Assembly: GCA_940746715.1 (NCBI GenBank)
Contig: CALNWN010000005.1
Span: forward strand, 273,348 to 337,347
Origin: an uncultured Paraburkholderia sp.
GTDB lineage: Bacteria > Pseudomonadota > Gammaproteobacteria > Burkholderiales > Burkholderiaceae
DNA: 64,000 nt
Direction of reading: 5' to 3'
The position numbers were made by a program, and so were the translations under genes. Shown here piece after piece: positions 57,090 through 64,000 of the stretch (the first letter of the stretch is position 1; the number at the start of each line of letters is the position of its first letter). A model generated the notes under the pieces. That model did not search any database and was not told the DNA's origin. It was given only the letters and a program-made list of their open reading frames with translations.

Positions 57090-58187
57090 TCACGCCTTGT
57101 CCTGCACGACGCCCCGGCGGATCTGATCCAGCTCGATCGATTCGAACAGCGCCTTGAAGTTGCCCTCGCCAAAACCCTGATTGCCCTTGCGTTGGATGAT
57201 CTCGAAGAAGATCGGGCCGATCTGCTTCTCCGTGAAGATTTGCAGCAGCAGATCGTCCGGCGCGCCGTCGATCAGGATCTTGCGCTTGCGCAGTTCCTCG
57301 AGCGGCTCGCCATGATTCGGCACGCGGCGGTCGACCAGTTCATAGTAGGTGTCGATCGTGTCGAGCAGCGAAATGTTCGACGCGCGAAGGCCGTCGACGG
57401 TACGGTAAATGTCGTTGCTGCCGAGCGCGATGTGCTGGATGCCTTCGCCGTGATACGCGTCCAGATATTCCTGGATCTGGCCGGCGGTTTCCGAGCCTTC
57501 CTCGTTGATCGGAATGCGGATCTTGCCGCACGGCGATGTCATCGCTTTCGACTTCACGCCCGTCACCTTGCCCTCGATGTCGAAGTAACGCTCTTCGCGG
57601 AAGTTGAAGAGGCGCTCGTAGAACTCCGCCCATTCCTGCATGCGGCCACGGTGCACGTTGTGCGTGAGGTGGTCGATATAGGTGAGGCCGTGACCGACGG
57701 GATTGGGATTCGCGCCGGGAATCGGCTCGAAGTCCACGTCGTAAATGTCGATGTTGCCCACGCTGCCGGGCGCGGCGCCGTTCTTGCCGCGCCAGCGGTC
57801 GACGAAATAGATCAGCGAATCACCGATGCCCTTGATGGCCGGAATGTTCAGTTCCATCGGGCCCGTCTTGTTGTCGAAGCCCCACGCGCCTTTTTCGACG
57901 GCCTGCTTGTAGGCCTTCGCCGCGTCCTGAACCCGGAACGCAATCGCGCAGATCGACGGGCCGTGCAGGCGCGCGAAGCGTTGCGCGAACGAATCCGGCT
58001 CGGCATTGACGATGAAGTTGATTTCGCCCTGCCGGTAAAGCGTCACGTCCTTATGGCGATGACGCGCGACAGCCGTGAAACCCATCTGCTCGAACAGCTT
58101 GCCGAGCGCTTTGGGATCGGGTGCCGTGTATTCGATGAATTCGAAGCCGTCGGTGCCGACGGGATTGTCCCAGGTTGGAACCTGCAT
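57090..58187 (-). CDS. hpd: 4-hydroxyphenylpyruvate dioxygenase
   Basis: Iron(II) dioxygenase that turns 4-hydroxyphenylpyruvate into homogentisate in tyrosine breakdown. 365 residues, two vicinal-oxygen-chelate domains. Metal ligands are visible: His in IDHLTHNVHRGRM, His in GIQHIALGS and Glu in PIFFEIIQRKG. Start chosen at the ATG preceded by GGAGACAGAC. Divergent from an Lrp-type regulator, a common arrangement. Intact. Confidence 0.95.
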   Translation of the reverse strand: MQVPTWDNPVGTDGFEFIEYTAPDPKALGKLFEQMGFTAVARHRHKDVTLYRQGEINFIVNAEPDSFAQRFARLHGPSICAIAFRVQDAAKAYKQAVEKGAWGFDNKTGPMELNIPAIKGIGDSLIYFVDRWRGKNGAAPGSVGNIDIYDVDFEPIPGANPNPVGHGLTYIDHLTHNVHRGRMQEWAEFYERLFNFREERYFDIEGKVTGVKSKAMTSPCGKIRIPINEEGSETAGQIQEYLDAYHGEGIQHIALGSNDIYRTVDGLRASNISLLDTIDTYYELVDRRVPNHGEPLEELRKRKILIDGAPDDLLLQIFTEKQIGPIFFEIIQRKGNQGFGEGNFKALFESIELDQIRRGVVQDKA

Positions 58188-58364
58188 TGTCTGTCTCCAT
58201 GTCGAGGGCGCTTTGCGCCGGAATCGCGCGCGCGGGATGGGATAGAGCGCGATCGAATGAAGCCAGTGTAAAGGCCACATCGCGCCGGAAACTTGCGAAC
58301 TTAATTGCCAAGGCGTAGCGTTGCGCTATTTTTCTGGCTCAATTTCCTCAGACGGCGGCAGAAA

Positions 58365-58862
58365 GTGGCTCATATCGAGATAGATGCAATCGACCGGCGG
58401 ATTCTGGCGATCCTTCAGGAGAATGGCCGATTGTCGAATCAGGAGATCGCCGAGCGGATCAATCTCTCGCCGAGTCCGTGTTTGCAGCGCATACGACGGC
58501 TGGAAGAGAGCGGGGTGATTCGCGGCTACGTCGCGCTGCTGGACGCGCAGCGCCTCGGGCTCGATCTGCTCGCGTATGTCAATGTCCGGCTCGAAAAGCG
58601 CGGCGGTTCGGCGCTCAGCCCGCGCGGCGAGGCGACCCATGCCGACCTGTTCCGCGCGGCCGTCCAGACTTGGCCTGAGGTGGTGGCTTGCCACGCGATG
58701 ACGGGCGACATGGACTATCTGCTGCGGGTTCAGGTCGAGGACATGGCGCACTTTTCGCGCTTCGTGCAGGATCAGTTGCTGCATCATCCGTCGGTGATCG
58801 ACGTCAAAACGAGCTTTTCTCTGGAAACGATCAAGGAGACGACGGCGCTGCCTATTCTGTAG
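58365..58862 (+). CDS. Lrp/AsnC family regulator next to hpd
   Basis: A 165-residue regulator. N-terminal helix-turn-helix: LAILQENGRLSNQEIAERI, LSPSPCLQRIRRLEESGVI. C-terminal RAM ligand domain: VACHAMTGDMDYLLRVQVED. I place the start at GTG 58365, which gives VAHIEIDAIDRRI, the family N-terminus; upstream codons lack homology. Its position head to head with hpd suggests it controls hpd in response to an aromatic amino acid or relative. Confidence 0.88.
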   Translation: MAHIEIDAIDRRILAILQENGRLSNQEIAERINLSPSPCLQRIRRLEESGVIRGYVALLDAQRLGLDLLAYVNVRLEKRGGSALSPRGEATHADLFRAAVQTWPEVVACHAMTGDMDYLLRVQVEDMAHFSRFVQDQLLHHPSVIDVKTSFSLETIKETTALPIL

Positions 58863-58917
58863 AGATGTTGTGAAGACGCGTGGTTCACGGCGCTCAAGGT
58901 CCACGCGGTAAACGAAA

Positions 58918-58943
58918 AAGGGCAGCCATGCGGCTGCCCTTTG
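58918..58943. terminator. Terminator between lrp and the GNAT remnant
   Basis: AAAGGGCAGCC, loop ATGC, GGCTGCCCTTT: an 11-bp perfect stem with flanking A and T residues, placed between convergent genes. Confidence 0.85.
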
Positions 58944-58982
58944 TTGTTGCGCGGGTGCTCCGGTGCCCCGATGTCGCGCTCG

Positions 58983-59481
58983 TTATGCCGCCGCGGCCGC
59001 CGGCATGAAAGACTCGAGCAACCGCGACGCGCGGCGCGCCTAGCGTTTGAGCGCATAGTCGAACACCGCGGCCTGTTCCTGCAGCATTTCCGTGATGATG
59101 CTGGTTTGATCCGCGGGCGGCAGCGTCAGATAAGCGTCCGCTTCGCCGTACGCATATTCGATCTTCATGCCGGCCTTCTTCGCGATGTGCATCATGGTCG
59201 AGTTGCGCGACAGGCAGTGCATGTAAAGCGTGGTGACGTGCGTGTTGCGGCTGCGAATGGCCGCGCGCTCGAACATTTCCGCCTTGTCTTGCGGCGCCGA
59301 GGCCGTGATCGCCGAAGAAGGCACCACCCAGTGCTCACGCCTTCCTGGCGGCGCGTGTAGACGTCGCGGGCCATGCGCAGCGCCATTTTGCGTCGGCGGC
59401 ATGCAGACTGCCGCAATGTTTATGGTCGAGTCCCTGCTTGCTGTGCACGAAGACTTCCCAAATCGGCCATTCCTTGTTCAT
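58983..59481 (-). pseudogene. paaB: Chimera: broken paaB joined to the tail of a GNAT acetyltransferase
   Basis: The 5' part is paaB, a structural subunit of phenylacetyl-CoA epoxidase (NKEWPIWEVFVHSKQGLDHK; MALRMARDVYTRRQEGVS; WVVPSSAITASAPQDKAEMF). It carries two one-base frameshifts, near 59392 (GCAAAATG) and 59331 (AGCACTGG). After AEMFE the family sequence stops and an unrelated GNAT-like C-terminus begins (RNTHVTTLYMHCLSRNSTMM; KKAGMKIEYAYGEADAYL). That tail has its own in-frame TAG (59040-59042), where CAG is likely in RQARRASRLLES; its natural end is the TAA at 58983-58985. The join, at about 59265, implies a deletion that removed the end of paaB, any paaC-E and most of the GNAT gene. 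Confidence 0.8.
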
Positions 59482-59519
59482 CCTGATCTCCTGATTCGTT
59501 GCATGGCGCGCCGCGTGGC

Positions 59520-60518
59520 TCAGGCGGCGTGCTGTTGTGCGCGTTGGCGTTGCTTTTCGGCGTGGGCGAGCGCTGCTTCGCGAACCCAGGCGCCCTCGCT
59601 GTGAGCTTTGACGCGCGTGCCGAGACGCTCGCGGTTGCACGGGCCGTCGCCGTTCACGACACGCCAGAACTCTTCCCAGTCGATATCGCCGTAGTCGTAA
59701 TGGCCGCGCGCCTCATTCCATTTGAGCGCCGGGTCGGGCAGCGTGACGCCGAGCACCTTGGCCTGGTCGACGGTGGCGTCGACGAATTTCTGACGCAGGT
59801 CGTCATTCGAAATACGCTTGATGCCCCATTTCGACGACTGACTGCTGTGGATGGAGTCCTTGTCGCTCGGGCCGAACATCATCAGCACGGGCCACCACCA
59901 GCGGTTCACGGCCTGCTGCACCAGTTCGCGCTGGGCTTCGGTGCTGGACATCATGGCCATCAGCGCGTCGAAACCCTGTGGCGCTGGTGGAACGACTCTT
60001 CCTTGCAGATGCGGATCATCGCGCGGGCGTACGGGCCATAGGTGCAACGGCACAGCGGAATCTGATTCATGATCGCCGCACCGTCGACCAGCCAGCCAAT
60101 CACGCCCACATCTGCCCACGTGGGCGTCGGGTAATTGAAGATGCTGGAATATTTGGCCTTGCCGGCATGCAGCGCCGCGATCAGCTGATCGCGCGACACG
60201 CCGAGCGTTTCCGCCGCGCTATATAGATAGAGGCCGTGGCCGGCTTCGTCCTGCACCTTGGCGAGCAGAATCGCCTTGCGCTTGAGACTCGGCGCGCGTG
60301 ATCCAGTTGCCTTCGGGCAGCATGCCGACGATTTCGGAATGCGCGTGCTGCGAAATCTGACGCACCAGCGTTTTCCGGTACGCCTCGGGCATCCAGTCCT
60401 GCGGTTCGATCTTGCCGTTGGCGGCCATCACGGCGTCGGACTGTGCCTGCTCCGGCGAGGCCGCGCCGGATTCCAGCGGTGCCACGTTGCCGGGAATATC
60501 CAGGGATTGCGTGTACAT
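59520..60518 (-). pseudogene. paaA: paaA, phenylacetyl-CoA epoxidase subunit A, broken
   Basis: Catalytic di-iron subunit of the ring-1,2-phenylacetyl-CoA epoxidase. N-terminus [18 protein letters not shown]; di-iron helices in [19 protein letters not shown] and [18 protein letters not shown]; later [12 protein letters not shown] and NRWWWPVLMMFGPSDKDS. Frame changes near 60297 and 59983 split it into three frames. The total span is a multiple of three, so the two indels offset. A short stretch would be misread and the first frame ends early, so the enzyme is lost. Confidence 0.87.
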
Positions 60519-60564
60519 GGGGACGCTCGTCTGCATGAGTTGTCTAGTTCGCACAGTATTAACA

Positions 60565-60580
60565 AACCGACCGGTCGGTT
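60565..60580 (-). promoter_or_regulatory. Palindromic TetR-type operator upstream of paaA
   Basis: AACCGACCGGTCGGTT is a perfect 16-base palindrome 47 bases upstream of the paaA start. Its sequence and place fit the binding site of PaaR, the TetR-family repressor of paa genes in Burkholderia. The site remains perfect although paaA and paaB are broken. PaaR itself is not in the window. Confidence 0.65.
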
Positions 60581-60732
60581 AATAAATTTTTTGAGACGCC
60601 GCGCGCGGACCGATAGGTCGCGAGGCGAGGTTGGCGATGCATCTGCTTTCCGCCGAAGCCCCGCGCCGACGCTTAACCTATAAAATTGCGAGTTGGCCGC
60701 GATTGGCGGTCCCTCCTGCATCCCGGTATTTC

Positions 60733-62358
60733 ATGTTACGTCTTAGCGAAATCAAACTCCCGCTCGATCACCACGAGAGCGCTCTCGAAGCCGCCGTCCG
60801 CGCGCGGCTCGCAGAACTCGGCGTGCCGCGCGACGGGCTCGTCCGATACACGGTGTTCCGCCGCGCGCACGATGCACGCAAGCGCGCCGACATCAAGCTG
60901 ACTTACATCGTCGACGTCGAAGTCGCGGACGAAGCGGCGGCGCTCAAACGGATCGCCGACGTGCCGCATTGCGGCGTGACGCCCGACATGACGTACCGGT
61001 TTGTCGCGAAGGCGCCGGCGCAGCTCACGGCCCAGCGCCCGGTGGTGATCGGCATGGGGCCCTGCGGGCTGTTCGCCGGGCTGATCCTCGCGCAAATGGA
61101 CTTTCGGCCGATCATCCTTGAGCGCGGCAAGGCGGTGCGCGAGCGCACCAAGGACACGTTCGGCCTGTGGCGCAAGTCGGTGCTGAACCCGGAATCCAAC
61201 GTGCAGTTCGGCGAAGGCGGTGCGGGCACGTTTTCGGACGGCAAGCTGTACAGCCAGATCAAGGACCCGAAGCACTACGGCCGCAAGGTGCTCGACGAAT
61301 TCGTGCGTGCCGGCGCGCCGGAAGACATTCTGTATCTGAGCCGCCCGCACATCGGCACGTTTCGCCTTGTCAGCATGGTCGAGAAGATGCGCGCGACCAT
61401 CCACGAACTGGGCGGCGAGGTGCGGTTTCAGACTCGCGTGGACGATATCGAGATCGATCAGGGAAAAGTGCGCGGCCTCAAGCTGTCGACCGGCGAAACG
61501 CTGCGCTGCGACCACGTCGTGCTTGCCGTGGGCCACAGCGCGCGCGATACCTTCCAGATGCTGCATGACCGCGGCGTCTATATTGAAGCGAAGCCGTTCT
61601 CGCTCGGGTTCCGGATCGAGCATCCGCAGGGTGTGATCGACCGCAGCCGGTTCGGCAAGTTTGCCGGCCACAAGCAACTGGGCGCTGCGGACTACAAGGT
61701 TGTGCATCACTGCAGCAACGGGCGCGCGGTGTACAGCTTCTGCATGTGCCCGGGCGGCACGGTGGTCGCGGCGACGTCCGAGCCGGGCCGCGTGGTGACC
61801 AACGGCATGAGCCAGTATTCGCGGGCCGAGCGCAATGCGAATGCAGGAATCGTCGTGGGTATTACGCCCGACGATTATCCCGGCGGACCGCTTGCCGGCA
61901 TTGCGTTTCAACGCAAGTGGGAAGAGCGGGCGTTCGAACTCGGCGGCGGCAACTATATGGCCCCCGGCCAGCTCGTCGGCGACTTTATTGCCGGGCGGCC
62001 GTCCACGTCGCTCGGCTCGGTGGTGCCGTCCTACAAGCCAGGCGTGCATCCCTCGGATCTGAGCACGGCATTGCCCGACTACGTGATCGAGGCCATCCGC
62101 GAAGCGCTCCCGCAGCTGGAAAAGAAGATCGCCGGCTTCGCGATGCACGACGCGGTGCTGACAGGCGTCGAAACGCGGACGTCGTCGCCGATCCGGCTGC
62201 GCCGCCGCGACGACTATCAGAGCATGAACGTCGAGGGGCTGTATCCAGCGGGGGAAGGCGCGGGGTACGCCGGTGGGATTTACTCGGCTGCCATCGACGG
62301 GATTGAAGTGGCCGAAGCGGTGGCTTTGAAGATGACCGGGGCATCAGCGGCCGGGTAA
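60733..62358 (+). CDS. FAD-dependent oxidoreductase (COG2509-like)
   Basis: A 541-residue uncharacterised flavoprotein. The N-terminal 90 residues form a small alpha/beta domain (SEIKLPLDHHESALEAAVRA; RRAHDARKRADIKLTYIVDV). The Rossmann FAD motif follows (VVIGMGPCGLFAGLILAQMD; ILERGKAVRER), then NVQFGEGGAGTFSDGKLYSQ and a C-terminal FAD-contact segment (GLYPAGEGAGYAGGIYSAAIDGI). Its substrate is unknown. It is divergent from the paa remnant and is intact. Confidence 0.82.
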   Translation: MLRLSEIKLPLDHHESALEAAVRARLAELGVPRDGLVRYTVFRRAHDARKRADIKLTYIVDVEVADEAAALKRIADVPHCGVTPDMTYRFVAKAPAQLTAQRPVVIGMGPCGLFAGLILAQMDFRPIILERGKAVRERTKDTFGLWRKSVLNPESNVQFGEGGAGTFSDGKLYSQIKDPKHYGRKVLDEFVRAGAPEDILYLSRPHIGTFRLVSMVEKMRATIHELGGEVRFQTRVDDIEIDQGKVRGLKLSTGETLRCDHVVLAVGHSARDTFQMLHDRGVYIEAKPFSLGFRIEHPQGVIDRSRFGKFAGHKQLGAADYKVVHHCSNGRAVYSFCMCPGGTVVAATSEPGRVVTNGMSQYSRAERNANAGIVVGITPDDYPGGPLAGIAFQRKWEERAFELGGGNYMAPGQLVGDFIAGRPSTSLGSVVPSYKPGVHPSDLSTALPDYVIEAIREALPQLEKKIAGFAMHDAVLTGVETRTSSPIRLRRRDDYQSMNVEGLYPAGEGAGYAGGIYSAAIDGIEVAEAVALKMTGASAAG

Positions 62359-62505
62359 GTTCGCGGGCGATGCTGCCGGTTTGCGGGTTCAGCGCTGTCA
62401 GTTGCTGGTCGTTCGCCGCCCTGCAGGCGCGGCTGGCTGTGGCTGCCTGCGGCGGGCGACGTGAATCGTGCACAATGCCCGTTTTGCTCTGAGTCAGATA
62501 CTGGA

Positions 62506-63777
62506 ATGCCCATTCGCTCCCTGGTTGCCGCATGCGGCGCGGCGCTGCTTTGCCAGTTTGCCGTTTCTGTTCCCGCGGCGGCAGCCGACACCTCGGCGCA
62601 TTGGGTCGCCGCCTGGGCCACCGCGCTGCAGCTTATTCCGCAGCGTGCCGATTTGCCGCCGCTTTATCGCGCGCCGGAAGTGGCCGGACGCACCGTCCGT
62701 CAGATTGTTTATCCGACGCTGTCGGGGAAGTCTGCGCGGATCCATCTCAGCAACGAGTACGGCAAGACGCCGTTGGTAATCGAGGAACTGCGCATCGCGC
62801 GGTCGGCCGGCGGCGCTGCGGCGTCCGCTGGCGGCGGCGCGCGGGTAACGTTCGGTGGGAAAAGCAGTGTGACCCTCGCGGCGGGCCGCGAGCTGGACAG
62901 CGATCCCATCGCGATGGACGTCGCGGAGGGCGCGCCTTATGCCGTCAGCGCCTTTGTGGGGCCCGAGCAGCGCATGGAGGCGTGGCACCGGGTTTCCAGT
63001 CAGCTCAATTATGTTTCCGCGCCCGGCAATCACACGCAAGACACGGCAGCCGCGGCATTTCGCGCGCGCTTCACGCAGTACGCGTGGGTGACGGGGCTGT
63101 CCGTCGACGCGGCGCCTGAGGCGACGGCGATTGCCGCGATCGGCGACTCGATCACCGACGGCATGCGCTCGAGCCTGAACCAGAATCGCCGATGGCCCGA
63201 CGCATTGGCCCGGCGGTTGGCGAGTGCGGGCAACGGGTCGACTGCGGCTATCAATTTAGGCATCAGCGGCAATCGGCTGCTGAACGATTCGCCTTGCTAT
63301 GGCGAAGCGCTCCTCACGCGCTTTGGCCGGGATGCGCTCGAGCGGCCCGGCGTGAAGTCGGTGATTGTGCTGATCGGCATTAACGATATCAATTTTGCGG
63401 CGATGCCGGCGCGCGGCGGCCTTGACTGCGACTTCCCGCATGCTTCGGTGACGGCGGCTGGGCTGATCGCGGGCTATCAGCGGTTGATCGCGGGCGCCCG
63501 ACACGCGGGGGTGAAAGTGTTCGGCGGAACCTTGACGCCCGCGGCGCTTCCGCCCGAGCGGGAAAATATTCGACTCGCCGTGAACCAGTGGATTCGGTCG
63601 AGCCATGCTTTTGACGGCGTGGTGGATTTCGACGCGGCCCTCCGCGATCCGGCCGCGCCTGATCGTCTACAGCGCAAATTCGATAGTGGAGACCACATCC
63701 ATCCGAGTGACGCCGGTTACGCCGCCATGGCCGACGCCGTTCCTGTCGAGGCGGTGACAAATTTGGCGCACAAGTGA
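62506..63777 (+). CDS. Secreted SGNH/GDSL-type hydrolase
   Basis: A 423-residue esterase-like protein with a signal peptide (residues 1-27, ending AAAA before DTSAHW). SGNH blocks are visible: block I GDSITDG (nucleophile Ser), block II GISGNRLL, block III GINDI and block V DHIHPSDAGY with the catalytic Asp/His. The N-terminal VAAWATALQLIP and RQIVYPTLSGKSARIHLSNE match the family of carbohydrate- or lipid-ester hydrolases in Burkholderia. Start chosen at ATG 62506 because it begins the signal peptide. Intact. Confidence 0.88.
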   Translation: MPIRSLVAACGAALLCQFAVSVPAAAADTSAHWVAAWATALQLIPQRADLPPLYRAPEVAGRTVRQIVYPTLSGKSARIHLSNEYGKTPLVIEELRIARSAGGAAASAGGGARVTFGGKSSVTLAAGRELDSDPIAMDVAEGAPYAVSAFVGPEQRMEAWHRVSSQLNYVSAPGNHTQDTAAAAFRARFTQYAWVTGLSVDAAPEATAIAAIGDSITDGMRSSLNQNRRWPDALARRLASAGNGSTAAINLGISGNRLLNDSPCYGEALLTRFGRDALERPGVKSVIVLIGINDINFAAMPARGGLDCDFPHASVTAAGLIAGYQRLIAGARHAGVKVFGGTLTPAALPPERENIRLAVNQWIRSSHAFDGVVDFDAALRDPAAPDRLQRKFDSGDHIHPSDAGYAAMADAVPVEAVTNLAHK

Positions 63778-64000
63778 GCTGGCAAAAAGTTTTCGTCAAA
63801 CCCTTGCCATGAGGCTGTGGGTGACCTAGTATCTCGCTCCTCGTTGTGAACGAGGGCCGCGGCAGAAAACCAGCGGCGGTGGCAGCAGGTTCAGTCAGTA
63901 ACAAAAACCTGTTGACGGCGCGGCGGAAGTTCTTCATAATCCTGCTGCTGATGCAGCGACGCAGAACGAAGCGGTGCCGCGTGGTTGGAATCAGGCGCTG

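Noticed and set aside
56952..63964. Shared string CTGCTGATGCAGCG near 56955 and 63945
   Set aside because: A short self-complementary motif occurring twice with no common flanking sequence; not enough for a repeat family.
1..64000. CRISPR arrays, insertion sequences, integrase or attachment sites, defence genes
   Set aside because: No regularly spaced repeats, transposase motifs or terminal inverted repeats were seen, and no recognised defence families apart from MazEF, which is a common chromosomal toxin-antitoxin pair.

Overview
This window reads as chromosome-1 backbone of a Burkholderiaceae bacterium close to Paraburkholderia/Caballeronia. Support: high GC, the ahcY - small membrane protein - metF operon behind an S-adenosylhomocysteine riboswitch, the paa, hpd and indolepyruvate oxidoreductase catabolic genes, and Burkholderia-type FlhD, PcaR-like and DUF2242 proteins. 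The outstanding property is decay. Between a third and a half of the protein genes carry frameshifts, in-frame stops, truncations or fusions to unrelated sequence, while housekeeping genes remain open. This resembles the eroded genomes of host-restricted Burkholderia/Caballeronia symbionts such as leaf-nodule symbionts; that identification is inference. Some single-base indels in homopolymers could be sequencing errors, but nonsense codons, short duplications and gene-gene chimeras are hard to explain that way.

Layout. 0-3.5 kb: a broken glycosyltransferase, then flhD cut after 69 codons and joined to an unrelated minus-strand gene and a small FlhB-like export-switch gene. 3.5-10.8 kb: intact coniferyl aldehyde dehydrogenase, then broken AidB-like acyl-CoA dehydrogenase, GMC oxidoreductase, LysR regulator and family-2 glycosyltransferase. 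10.9-13.9 kb: SAH riboswitch, ahcY, a PF04020 membrane protein and metF (methyl cycle). 14.1-21 kb: a dpp-type peptide ABC transporter operon followed by a TraB/GumN gene. 21-25 kb: MazE/MazF, a broken TPR protein, 5-formyltetrahydrofolate cyclo-ligase and a broken soluble lytic transglycosylase. 25-35 kb: mostly intact housekeeping genes (NDUFA9-like protein, broken GST, cca, DUF2905, MidA-like methyltransferase, pteridine reductase-like SDR, folB, ttcA, glmU, glmS).

35-44.5 kb: two broken small genes, a DUF2242 lipoprotein, a non-coding stretch with two perfect DnaA boxes, small hypotheticals, a PcaR-like regulator, a broken Mut7-C protein, a beta-hydroxyacid dehydrogenase, a LysE exporter, a candidate small RNA, and an OmpW/lipoprotein fusion produced by deletion. 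45-52.6 kb: argC, a broken YbhB/YbcL protein, an orphan response regulator, pyrE, a broken MFS transporter and maeB. 52.8-64 kb: aromatic amino acid catabolism (indolepyruvate ferredoxin oxidoreductase, hpd with a divergent Lrp regulator), the remains of the phenylacetate operon (broken paaA; paaB fused to a GNAT tail; paaCDE missing here) under an intact palindromic operator, then an intact FAD-dependent oxidoreductase and an SGNH hydrolase.

I found no CRISPR array, prophage, insertion sequence or defence island, and no convincing multi-gene novel system. The most informative signals are the deletion junctions, the short duplications that break genes, the retained regulatory palindromes in front of dead genes, a candidate small RNA at about 43.3 kb and the DnaA-box region at about 37.7 kb.
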